This document shows, one piece after another, positions 40,676 through 52,399 of a DNA stretch of 64,000 bases. The notes beneath the pieces were generated by a model, which saw only the letters and a list, made by a program, of their open reading frames with translations, searched no databases and was not told where the DNA came from. Position 1 is the stretch's first letter. Every line of letters begins with the position of its first letter. The stretch spans positions 16,143 to 80,142 of the forward strand of contig MNCI01030354.1 of assembly GCA_015680685.1 (NCBI GenBank), given 5' to 3'. Made by a program: the position numbers and the translations under genes. The stretch comes from Gnetum montanum (Eukaryota; Streptophyta; Gnetopsida; Gnetales; Gnetaceae).

Positions 40676-41899
40676 TTAAAGCTGTTGGACCAACAACTTC
40701 ATACTAGATGCATCTAGTACAAGCAAATGTCCAAGGATGTTCACAAGCAGCATGATTGATATTGCAAGCTCCTCAAAAATATTTCAACTGCACTACCTAA
40801 CAAGCCTCTAGTCCTTAAGCATTATTAGTTTGGCCAATATCACCAACTACAAGTTCATGGCATAGGCTTTTGCATGGCTTTGTGGGACGACATCTAATGC
40901 ATGATTGACAAGGGTGAGTTGGTCCTTGATGCTACCAACCTAGTGCATCCCTAGAACCAATCAATGGGGGTTTACAAGGACTCGCTCAACATAAGCAACA
41001 TGGGGTACATCATTAATGCCATCAGTGCTAATGACAACTCAAAATTGGCATAGGATCCATTTGTGGTTTGTGTGCCCTCTGGTAACACTGGGGCCTCCTC
41101 AATATCAACTAGTTCAAGGATTCCTTTTGTTGTTAGAGCACCACCTCAGGCACCTAAAACACCCTTTGTGGTTAGGGCCCCATAGCACATTGCAACTGCA
41201 ATAGCCCAAACAACCTTCATCATAAGGTTGTTGTAATGTGTGGATTCCCCATCTATTGGGAGTTCAATGGTGTGCAATGCATCAGCCCCTGGTTGCCCAA
41301 GATCCCATCCTACAAGCGATGCTAACAAACAAACGAGATGGCAGACTAGGAGGCCTTATGAGCACCTTGCCAATCAAATGCTTAGGCAACACTAGGAGCA
41401 AAGGGCACTAGGTCCACCAAAGCCTGTCCCCTTGTCCAACCAATCAAGGAGGCCATGGTAACCAGCAACCAACACCAGAGCACTAAGGCTCCAGCAACCA
41501 GCAAGCAACAATGGAGCACTGAGGCTTCAAAGCAAATAAGGCAAATAAGGCCTAAATCCTTTCCACGAGAGATTCATCTCTTGGGCCACATGGAGGAGAT
41601 GAAGGCTATTAACAATAAGGTAGCAGATAGTAGAAAAGATTTCCTTGACGCATTGGCCTAGGTTAACAAGCTTTGAAATAGAAAAACATAACATTAAGCT
41701 TGTACGATCTAATAATGACTTCCTCCACCCATCATGAAGCATTAGTGTGCATGTTGACCTCTATTCCTATCATGGAGGACATTCCAGTTGATAAATAGTC
41801 CATTTCTGCTATGATGTTGTCCCGTCCCCCATAGGAATTGAGTTCAACGCCCCTGACATTTTGCGATGAGGCAATCAAGGTGGACCCTGAGAAGGGTTA

Positions 41900-42540
41900 A
41901 GTCATTACAACACTAATGTTCATCACTATCTGCATGGGAGAATGTAGGATCTATAGGGTGCATGTCGACGACAAGGTGGGAACCAATGTCATCCCTTCCA
42001 TAGTCATTGACAAGCTTGGTCTTGTTAACCAAATTCAGCCAACAAAGACAATATGCCTTAAATCCTTCAATGGGTCGCATGTTGTTGTAATGGGAACTAT
42101 CATGATAGCCTTCATGGTAGGGGAGCAATTCCCCACCACAACAAAGTTCATAGTGGTTGAGGAGATGCTAGGTTTCAACCTGATCTTAGGTAGGCCCTAG
42201 TTAGTCCAACTATGGGCCATCTCCTCCCCAATCCATTAGGAGATCCACCTTTCATATGAAGGTGGAGAGGTTATCATACACAGTGACAATGTAGCCCCTC
42301 TGACTATCAGCAACATCGATGTTGAATAGGGATCAGAGGTGGAGTTCCCTGATGACATGCCTCTCGCAAAAGATGAAGGTAGAAAATGCAAAGTAGACCA
42401 ACTTGAAGAATCAACAGAAGCCTCTCACCCTTCGAAAGATGCTTTGTGGTTAGAATTGCCCTTGGACATAGCTGATGAAGGTTAGGGCAAGTACTATATT
42501 ATACCTTCCAGGCCCTACATGCTACCTAACCTACATTAGA
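41900..42540 (+). pseudogene. Tat protease region
   Basis: Retropepsin-like fold: YRVHVDDKVGTNVIPS replaces the usual ID-T/S-G-S motif, followed by KLGL, IKS-type strands and FNLILGRP near the end (42200). A decayed tail runs to about 42540. The active-site Gly position is changed, so it is probably inactive. Confidence 0.7.
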
Positions 42541-42769
42541 TTAGGAAACAACTACATGATTAAGGCATCCCCTTAGTCCAATAGTCATTGGGTCCCTACC
42601 TGCCCCACTTATGCACACTTTTCCTGCTTGCATTTTTGTTCATGTTTTATGTTAGCTTGGTTGTTCGTGTTTTTGTGTTGTTCCTTGCTTTATGCATTTA
42701 GTTTACATTTGTGCTTCATTACTTTTTAGCAGCTTATTTATGCATAAAAACATCAAAATACATAAACAT

Positions 42770-43075
42770 ATGTGGCCGACCATGGCCTTAAACTAGCATC
42801 CTATGGCCCGAAAAGGCCTTAAACTACTCCATGATCCACCATGGCCTAAAATTGGCAATCAAATCTCCTTTTGTCATGTGACCTGAAATGGCCTAAAACT
42901 ACCAGCACAGCTTGCCATGGCCCTAAACTAGCATCGCATGGCCTAAAACTGGCAAAAATTTTTCCATTACTATATGGCCTGAAATGGCCTTAAACTATCA
43001 CTAGGGCCAAAATGGCCTAAAACTATCAAAATGTTGTTTACACACGTGGCCCAAAATGGCCTAAAACTAGCCATT
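42770..43075 (+). repeat. GGCCTAAAACT tandem array, left side of the PR-RT spacer
   Basis: About eight units of 30-60 bp with TGGCCTGAAATGGCCTAAAACT-like cores (shown in part). Related in core and orientation to the arrays at 57020-57255 and 60900-61190. Confidence 0.8.
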
Positions 43076-43167
43076 GCTATAGCCTAATTGCATCAACTCA
43101 TTGCAATACATAGTAAAAACATAGCAAATAAATATAAAAAGTTTTCTCATCATACACTCCATGTAGC

Positions 43168-43185
43168 AAAAAAAAAAAAAAAAAA
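43168..43185 (+). repeat. poly(A) run, 18 bp
   Basis: Uninterrupted A run in the spacer next to the array. It could mark a retroposed 3' end, but no element was identified to its left. Confidence 0.8.
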
Positions 43186-43459
43186 TTTCACTACATCTCA
43201 TAGAAGAAACAGTACATGTCATTTGCATTACATGACAAAAATACACAGAAAATACAAAAATGCCCAATGGCAGGGCTACATTAGGTTTTGCCTAACTGAT
43301 GGCACTAGGTGGGGGTGGAGGCTCCTCTTCTTTTGTAATGTCACTAGGGCCTGCAACATTGCCTAGTGCTTGGCAACAACAACAGAACATAAACTTGTAA
43401 GCAAATCTATAATATAAAACTAACAAGAAAAAGCATAAAAAAGCAACATAAAGATCGAA

Positions 43460-46400
43460 CTTGAGAGGGTCCCACATCAGCCATGTCTAGAGGTATTCTA
43501 TCAAGGCCCTCCTCCAAGCGTTGGAGGATCTTGGCCTTTGATAGTCACGTCCAGTCCTCTTGGCTGAAGTTAACACTCGCAAGGGTCTTGTCTTCATCCA
43601 TGGTTGTCCATGTAGGCAGTTGCATAGAAAAGGTGGCAGACAAAGACTCCCTTGAAGGTATGGCAATCTCTCGCTTAAGAGAATCACTAACCACTGTGTG
43701 GTGAGCGAATATCTCTAAAGCCTGACTCCTGCTAATTGCCTCAATGAACAACTCAAGGTGACAAGCTTTAATGGACTCCTCTTTGAGTTGCTGCAAATAC
43801 ATGTCTCACTCATGCTTATAGTAGCATTTGTGGTCCTTCTATGTGTGCCCCTACTTGCATGCCTTAACGCTGAAGCTCTTCCACTCTTGGCCCTTCTAAG
43901 TAAGCAGATCCATATGTAGCCTCTAGTCGATGATCTCTCCAGTGACCTTATTTTTGCCCAAGATCGTTGACTAATACTTGATGTAATTGATCTATGTAGT
44001 TCACCAAGTACTATCTCCCCATGCTTGAGCTGACAGGAAATCATATCAAGGATGGATGTCCTCGATCTTCATGTTTTAGCTTGCCACCATCTCCTGAAGC
44101 TTGTGCATGTGTTTCCATAGGTACTCATTCGAGTACCTACAGGTCCATAACGCTTTTGCACTAGAAAGCACACACCTTTTAACTACCTTGTACACATAGT
44201 AAGGAATTGGCTCCACTTTAGGAGGGTATTTGAGGATGGCATCCACTTTAGCCATCTAGTTAGGATCCCAGTGGAGCTTAGAACTTGTTGGCATGTAACA
44301 AGCAAATCAACATTTGCCACAGACTAAGCGTAAAATTGGTAAAGCAACCAAAGCAAGAAAATAACAACATGCATACCAAGCTTGGGATTTGCCTACTGTA
44401 TGTGGTCTACCATGTCCTTAATAATGTTTTCCATGAAGGCAAGCTTATCTAGCATCTCTACCCACAACTCCATGTAGTAGGTAGGCATGGGTAGTGGACC
44501 ATTGGTAGGTGCATTTGTAGCTGCATAACAACAATACTTTTCAACAACTACATAGCCAAATATGTAAGAGTGAAAGAGCAAAAAAAGATATGGCAACTTA
44601 AAGCACTTACCAAACAAGCCCTTAGGTATGAGTGTAGGGGGATCTCCAAGCTACACACCATCAAAGAGGTTGGCAAAATCACCATCGTCATGGTGGAATA
44701 GCCCCTTTGCATCAAAGTTTTGGAAGGTCTCTATGGTCTTGTGCAGCTCCTCTCAATGTGCCTCCTCCTCCTTAGCTTAAGGAAGGGTCATCTCTACTGC
44801 TGCTGCTTCGACAACCCTCTTGCCTAACTAAAAAACATAGCATAACATAACAAGAAAACATAAAATTATAAACATAGAAAATTTAAAAACAAATGCATTT
44901 ACACATGAACTAACCTACAACATCTATATGCAAAGTGGGTATCTTGAGATAGATTTTCTTGATGCCTGCCTATCCAATTGTAGGAGCAGCCTTCTCTGTT
45001 GGGTGTGGCCTCTTGATTTTTTCCTTAGAAGGCCCCATCATTTCTGTAATTTTACGATTGGCCTTGTGTGCATCCCCAATAATGATTGTGGGACACTTGC
45101 CTGCACTATCACAGGAATAATGTGACCATGACTATTTCAGATGGGCTTTGGTCGTAACTGAGTATGACTCATCTATTTCCTCTTGGGGGTCCTACGTACA
45201 AGTGGTTGCAAACAAATGCCTAATCCAAGTCTTGGATAGCTACTCACAATCTTGTACTACCGACTGCCTACTATCTCGAACCACCAAAAACTTCACGAAC
45301 ATTCACAGATATGTTGTGAAGGACATGAAGTGCACATGAGACCTTGCCTAGAGGTTGTAGCGAAGTCTGGTGATCTTTGCTTGCAGTTCGATAGTAAGGA
45401 AGGAGGCCCAGTTGAACCTTGTGCTCTCCTCCAATACCTCCCTCATCACCCACACCTACTCCACCCCAAGGATTTTTCCTTGGAAGAGCAACTTCATAAA
45501 GGCATGGGCACGAAAAAGAGGGTAGAGCTCTTGGATCTCAGGCACCCACACGTCTCTAACCATGATGTCTTTGTGAGATCGAGTGGTTTCCAATGACTCC
45601 TCAATCTCTCCTTTGTGGTCCACTTCTTTACTAGCCTTGTTAATGACCAACAGGCCCTTGAAGGGGAGGCCAAAGAGGTAAGCAAAAAAAGCATCATTGA
45701 GGTCCAAAACTACCCTAACTTCATGGACATGGGTGACAAAGCAGTAAGCGTCACTATTGAAGGAGTCAATAATGGTAACCATCTTGTCTACTAGAATGCT
45801 TGGGCTAAGGGCCAAGAAAAGGTCCATTAACCCAGCACATGTGAGCTGACTAGTCAACACCTATGGGACTTAATGGCATAACCAATGTTGTGGCCCCTCT
45901 ACATCATCGTACTTCATGATGATGGTGGCCTGGTTGTGGCCTATGGTGAGTATTGTTACCTCTTCTAAAGCAATTGCAGCTGTAATATAGGAAAAATTAA
46001 CATTAGCACTATGCAAGGGAAAATCAACAAGGGCATGTGAGTAGGCTTAAAAGCCAAGCAACAAGCACTTACATGGAACAAACAGTGTTTGTGGTGGAGG
46101 TGGTGGTGCAATTGGCTCCTCAAAGTTGGGCTTACTACTAGCCCATCCCTCATCAAGCCAATCATAGATCCTGCATTACTCAAACACCTTCAGGTATCAG
46201 GTGGGATAATTCTCTAGGTCCTTTTCCACCTGCTCAATTATGGCCTCCTAGAAGTTTAGACTAGAGGAGAACACCTCTAGGGTGGTGTGAGTTAAGGTAA
46301 GATCCTCTGGCTCATCATGGAGCCCTTGATCATCAACTTTAAATCGGGCATCAAGCACGAGCAATTAGTAGTTTTCAAACTTAGCATGGGTCAATAGCAA

Positions 46401-46857
46401 GAAGCATAACACAAAATCATAGGTGCACTTACCCTCTAGCATAGTATACAGTTCTAGGTGGATTCTGGAACATGGTATGCATGTGTAGGGTAATGAACAG
46501 GGTGTTTCTCTTGTTATAACAAGAGAACTCCAACATTCCCTAGATCTTGGATAAGGGGCAAGTGCCCCTAGGGCCTCGCCTTGGATCACCCACTTAGTCA
46601 TCACCAGTTGTGGGCTCATCAGACATAAATTTTAGTATGTCCTGGTTGTCCCCAGGCAACAATGTCTTGGTGATGGCACCAATAGCCTCTGTTGCTAAGT
46701 GTGATCACATGATCACATTGCAGTACGATAGCAGGAATGCCAAGAACTCAGATGCCCCTGGATAATACCATACTTTCTAATGATCCAACTTCATATTTGG
46801 TGTAGATGTATTGGGCATAGGCTCGCTCATGCAGCAAAGAATGCCAACAAGCTCCAT
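43460..46857 (-). pseudogene. antisense, apparently spliced ORF in Tat spacer (PMD-like)
   Basis: Minus-strand exons inferred from coding pieces and splice sites: about 46857-46433, 46340-46073, 45979-44910, 44825-44610, 44520-44375 and possibly 44290-43460. Donors read GTAAGTGC (46432, 46072, about 44610), GTTAGTTC and GTATGCATG. The acceptor at 45980 reads TATTACAG. The central exon has VHEVRVVLDLNDAFF then LFGLPFKG, like the 'DV..LGLPV.G' part of plant mobile domain proteins that Tat elements carry as antisense ORFs. Several stops remain, so this copy is probably dead. Not homologous to gag or pol. Function unknown. Confidence 0.55.
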
Positions 46858-46962
46858 GATAATCAAGATTGGCTTTAGTAATACTCTACAATCACATAAG
46901 TGACAAACACAACATTAGTATATAATAGATGCATTTTGGCAAAAAATACTCTAGCAAAAATT

Positions 46963-46967
46963 AGCAT
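46963..46967. repeat. target site duplication AGCAT (left)
   Basis: Matches AGCAT at 55267-55271 and brackets the gag-only element exactly at its TGATGA/TCATCA ends. Confidence 0.9.
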
Positions 46968-47690
46968 TGATGAGTAGTGAAGTACCCCTACACTCAACCA
47001 TATGAATATGAGCGTGTACGCAAGATCTGGTTAAACTTCGTGGACAGACTAGTTGTGGCACCTAGATAGTTATACGTTGATTGCAGTTCGTTGTCTTCCC
47101 ACCTAGACTAGTATTTGCTTTGTAACATATGGTTTAGTCTAGAGTGAGGTGTATGATGTGATTTCTAAGACTATGCTACTCCTAAAGACAATGAGAAATA
47201 GCTTGAGTAAACTAATAAGCAATAGGGAACAAAATCTAAGCTAGCTTAAGTGTGATGAGCATCCATCCTCAATCATCTATATGCATCTTGGACTTCGTGT
47301 ACTACTTTTGGGATTACCAAGCACACATTACTCGAAGCACTACTAGATACACTACTGGGTTACCATGTAGTTACACTTAAATGTTCATGATTAAGATGTA
47401 CTCATTATGTGTTAACAACCGAAATAGTAAATGATGATAAAAGAAATATTAACTAAAACAACAATAAATAATTAACAATTAAATAATTAAAAATTAAGTG
47501 AATGCTATAATGATGGAGTAATCTCAATCTTTATTGCTAATGATGTGCATGTCCAAGTATGTCACACTCGAACAAAGGTTTTGTACAATTACAAGCATCA
47601 CACTATGGGCATGCACTTGGGAAAAGAATTGAAAATTAACAAAAAGACTCCCGACTCCTAATGACTAACTAATGACTTCCATCCCATGCA
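46968..47690 (-). repeat. 3' LTR, R-U5 part, of nested element
   Basis: Aligns with 54459-55130 of the 5' LTR up to CATCCC at about 47690, then the match ends just before where the TATA box should be. Confidence 0.88.
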
Positions 47691-50430
47691 CCTCTAGGTC
47701 TTGGCTCTTTAATTTTTCTTGGTGAATGAAGTCATAGTGTCCAATATGGCTCGCAAATTAGTGTTTTGAGCACTGAAAGAGTTGATGTGGGTCTTAGCCG
47801 TATGGATCTCTTTTTCGATGATCTCCTTATACATCCCTACTCGATTCCAGAAATGCTCCTTCAATTTTTCATGTCACTTAGCTTCATTTTGCCATGCACT
47901 TATTTCAATGGCCATATTTTGATGGATGGTACATACTTCCTCCATTGAGAGGTTCCTGTTGTCTCTGGCTAAGCGACTTATCTCTTGGTTGACTCTTATT
48001 AGTTATTCTTGCATTTGCTAAAAAATTTCCTTGAGAACATTTTTTTTGTTTTTCAACTGTTGTTAACCGAAGATTTTCAATAGCAAGAAGTTTATTTTGT
48101 TTCTGTAAGGCTTTGAGTGCTTTTGCATGTGCATATGTTTGAGCTTATGCTTTTGAAGCATCCCAATCAACCTTCTCCTTTTCCATTGCTACCCTTTTAT
48201 TCTCCTCTAATAATTTATTTAGTTGCTCTATCCTAAATGATTCTAGCTGATTGATTAGAATAAGTTAGGATGGATCCCATTGTTCAGCTTATAGGGCAAC
48301 AAACTTCTCTTGTAGTCTCCTCAACTCATCTTCTATGTGTTTAGCCCTAACCTTAGCCATAACTAGCTTTCCCTTCATGAAAATGAGGTCTGATTATGCC
48401 ACTGTGACACTTGGGGGATGTCAAACAAGGACATCATTACTTGTCTTGTCTATAGCAAATGATCTAGAGCATCCTCATGTTCTGCAAGAGCCATCGAGGT
48501 ATCGGCTAGAACTTAAGCATCACATGCTTCTGTGAGATTTGCTGGTGGCACAACAGGGACATTAAATGACTCTTTGATGTGGTTGATGACCAATTTTACT
48601 ACTTTGGTTGCATCCTGGTGTTGTATGACCACCACTGTGGTATCTTCACCAATTTCCAATTGTACTTGAAATGATGCAGCATTCCTAGAAATCTGTTGTG
48701 ACTAATGCGACTTCCCTCCTTCTATTTGTATTGAGACCTTTCCCCTTGCATGATCGATTGAGATGGTGGACTGTATGATATCATTGATCACCTTGAAGTG
48801 ATTGGCCTCATCCCTACTTCCCCAACTAACCATTTCTGCAATGGCTCTGAGATGGCTCATCGATGGTTAGTAATCTTGTAGCGAAGGTGGTGGTTGGTTC
48901 TACTAGCCCATGGGCTACGTGTTGGGCCTTGCTTCTTATTGTTGACTAAGCCTCATGTTTAGAAGTTGGCTAGGCCATACTATTTGAGGTGCAGTGGGCC
49001 CAATTGTTTGCTCCTGTTCAAGCTCCAGTGTCTCACCAACATCTTTTGTTAGTGCTGGTGGCTTTAGTAATTTGGCATATGAGGCATTTTGAGCCTTTCT
49101 AAGGACATCATTATGTACCCCAAAATTCCAACATGCTAGCACAGCTTCCTAATTAGACATGAAAAGGGCAATGCAAACTTTCCTATCTTGTGTTCTTCGA
49201 ACTACCTTAATATTTCTATTAGATATAAATGGGGCAAATTGGCATCAACCTTGCCTATCAAGATTGCACTTCCTCTGGCCACATAGGTAGAGATCCTATT
49301 TAGCTCCTTCATTGGGAAGATGTGATAGGTGCCAATTTTAAAATAAATTCTCTCTTCAAGGATCAGTTCTCCATATGTTTTATCTTCTTTGTCGTATGCC
49401 CTCTTTAGCCATACTTTTCTTGCATCAGCATTAGAGTGGGTGGACAGATGAGCAACTTTGGGCCCTGTATTTAGAAGATTCAGCACTTCTACAATGGACT
49501 TTGCAGAGAAATCAACTGAAATTCCACCAATGTCGGTAGTGGTGCCTTCTTCTTTATTATGCCAAAATTGATAAGTTTCCCCCAAATACCATTCTCCACT
49601 TTTTGAGAGGACAGGCCATAATGGAGATCCCTTGAGTTGATCTTTGACTGACTTAGGGGTGAATTCAGGAAAAGATCCAAAATTAAGTTCCATGATCACT
49701 GCAGTGGATGTGGACCTTTCCTAAATGGCCTGAATGCATTCTAGGGACAACATGAGATGTTTTCCTTATTCAGGTGCCTTGCCTTCTCCACCTTATGCTT
49801 GATTAGATTGTGCAGTAATAGGGGTTTCTTGATGGATGCTAAATTATTTTGCCTTCTATTCTACATGTTCTATAGGAGGTCCTTGGCCTCTGCCTCTCGT
49901 CAAACATTTGGATGCACCTTGAGAAGGTCCTCCATGTTATCCTTGTTTAGGGGTCATTTGTAATCACACAAAGATCGATTGTTAGTAAGGTTATTTAAAG
50001 AAGTTCAATTATCTCATACCTTACTCATTACCTTTAATAAATTTTGAATTCTTGCTTAGTGTAATTTCAGAGTTAGAAAATTTTCAAGGAAATTCCCCTA
50101 AAAGTTTTAATGTCAGGCCCAATTTGCTCGGGTGATTCCAACAATAATTTACATGATTTGGGTGAAGGAAGAAAATTAGTTTGGCTTGAGTTCTTAACAT
50201 TTCTTAATATTACTTACCTTTATGATATCCTTCAGGCAATAGTGAATTTTGAAAAAGTTACACATGAATTCTACCGTACCCCTCCCCCATGATTGAGTTA
50301 AACACTCCAGGTTTAATTAGGTTCAATCAAAAGGGAAATGGGAGTGTTAATGAGCAAGATATTGACGGTTGAATGGTAGACTCTCAAAGCATGGAAGAAA
50401 ATTGTAACAACTCCCCTCACATCAATAATT
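47691..50430 (-). mobile_element. 2.7-kb insertion splitting the 3' LTR
   Basis: Lies between the R-U5 part and a U3-like part with a TATA box. CATG is present at both joins (about 47690 and 50434), a possible short target duplication. It carries one degenerate ORF and no RT or known transposase signature. Its class is not determined. Confidence 0.4.
47700..49957 (-). pseudogene. ORF resembling plant 'putative transposon protein' domain plus coiled coil
   Basis: The start is ATG at 49957 with a G/R/K-rich leader. A folded region at 49699-49202 has GEWYLGETYQFW, GISVDFSAKSIVEVLN, then FPMKELNRIS and GKVDANLPHLYLIEILR. It continues past a stop as FALPFSCLIRKLC (about 49160). The pattern is like the domain known from plant Ty3 elements as putative plant transposon protein. 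A Glu/Lys/Leu-rich, probably coiled-coil part follows at 48370-48050 (EDELRRLQEKF, QLNKLLEENKR). Several stops. Assignment by pattern only. Confidence 0.45.
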
Positions 50431-50570
50431 AAAAATTACTTCTACATGTGTGGGGGGCCTATATATATAGGTTTTATAGACATGATATTATGTACGCGAT
50501 AGTGTGTACCTGATATCGCGTGGGACCTGATACTGGGTACCTGATATTGTGTCCTATCTAGAATAGGGTA
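50430..50570 (-). repeat. U3-like segment with TATA and GATATC array
   Basis: CCTATATATATAGG at 50458-50471, followed by ATATTATGTACGCGATAG, TGATATCGCG and further degenerate dyads to 50556. Same order as U3 of the 5' LTR (55145-55245). The outer TCATCA end is not recognisable. Confidence 0.55.
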
Positions 50571-52399
50571 CTTAGTAAAATTGATGAATTTTTGAGCTTT
50601 TATGGCTAAAAGTGAAGGATTTGAGGTAGATTTGGGGTAATGTTAAGTAGACATTAAGGCACCAAAAGTGTAATGAAGAGGAATTATACAATGAAGTTCT
50701 TGAATAGGGTGAGGAAAAAGGACATGTAGTGGTGCAAAGGAACGTTTCGTTGAAATAATGATAACGGAAAGAATAAATTTGAGAATGTAGTACTTGGAGG
50801 GTATACGATGATGTGGTGGTGTGCAAAAAGTACAAATTACAAAAGTTACGCAAGTGGATCCTCCCCAAAGCAAGTTCCAACCTATGATGCCCTTGTGTAA
50901 CCACACCTTAAAATGTCTGTAGGCACCAGAAGGGTTAAATGCAATTCACACTGGTGCAACAAAACACACACATATTAAATACCATCGCAAGGAGATATGA
51001 ATTCTATGCCACACAAGACACAAGTTAGAAATACTTGGATAGTGAGATGAGATGAATTATAGAAGGGATTGCAGAGATCAAGACGTGAGGTAACTTACCC
51101 TGGGCACAATGAATCCAAAGTGTTGTGCATGATTAAGATACCATTAGCCTATCACTCCAAGATCAAGATCAAGTCCATACCTCTGATCAGTGACATCACA
51201 TTGTTTCATCCAATGATAGACAACCATAAGGGCATCATGATAGCAAGGTGTATGATCACTTGGTGTTTTGCTCAAGGGAGGAATGATTCAAATTTCTTTG
51301 CGGCATGTTTTTCTTGAGCTTTTCTTTTCTACTTCTCTTCTTTTTTTTCTTTTGTTTTTTTTTATTTTTGACCACTTTTTACACTTTGTCTTTTCAAAAG
51401 GAAATTCGAAGAAGCTGCCAACCTTCAAGCATGGATGCATGTCTTTCCAGTGGAACCCTCCAGAACATCATTAAGTTTCTTGATTGAGTGCCTTATCACA
51501 ACTCTTACTCCTATTTTTTGTTAGATCTACAAGGATTTTAGTACAACCAAGCTGCATGATAGCACATATAGATGTCACCAAAGAGAATTCACAAGTGTCC
51601 TTGATGTCACACCCTCACCATTCCCTCTTAATCTGTCACTCTTTGCTTTGGGGATAATGAGTACAAAGTTACTTTGAGTTTTAATGATAACAAGAATATC
51701 ATCATACCTAGAGTAGATCCTCTTATCAATAGCATGAGTGGGTGGATGTTGTGGGCTCACTATCCAAATAATTAGTCCCTTGTGACTCGATAGCATAGAA
51801 CAACACATTAACCGATAGGTCACATGAGTATTTTATTCATAGATGAGATTACCCTCAAAAAGATAAAATGACAAATTGAAAAATGAAAAATTTAGAAAAT
51901 AAAAAATTAAAAAACAAATTTTTTTTGTAAAACTAAAGAAAAGAAAAAACATTTACTAATTTTTCTTATTACAATGGGAGGTATCCCCCATGACTAAACC
52001 TTAGATCATGGTGAGAATTAATAAATGGAAAGTTTGGATTCATGCATGTTGGAAATATTGGGGTTCGATCATATCCAAACCACTGGTTGTGTTTTGGTGT
52101 GGTGGCAGGAATGTACCCAAATTGGGGTTCACACACTTGATTAAAATAAGCATAGTGGGGTAGATTATAAAATGTGATCATGTGATAAGAAGCTCAACCA
52201 CTATGGCTCTCATGAGCATAAGACGGTATGCAAGGATCGATATGTCTCCTCATTTGGTTATATTCATTGGGCTGCATGGTTCTTGGAGTGTCGATTAGTG
52301 GTTGGATAAGGTAACAAGAGGCATTGAGTTTGAAGAGGAAGGTGGATTATCGTGTTGGGCTTATGCTGAGTTGGAGGATGCAGTGGTTCCAGAGCCATG
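50571..52399 (-). other. noncoding internal region of nested element
   Basis: No pol domain recognised on either strand. Short frames (50572-50904, 51575-51823) show no motif. 51290-51370 is a T-rich tract. Confidence 0.5.

Noticed and set aside
42770-43075. Regular repeats resembling a CRISPR array
   Set aside because: Units diverge in length and sequence, no identical repeats with unique spacers, plant context and no cas genes.
43545-43802. Separate small genes for each minus-strand frame in 43460-46860
   Set aside because: Splice-site pattern and order suggest they are exons of one antisense gene rather than independent ORFs.
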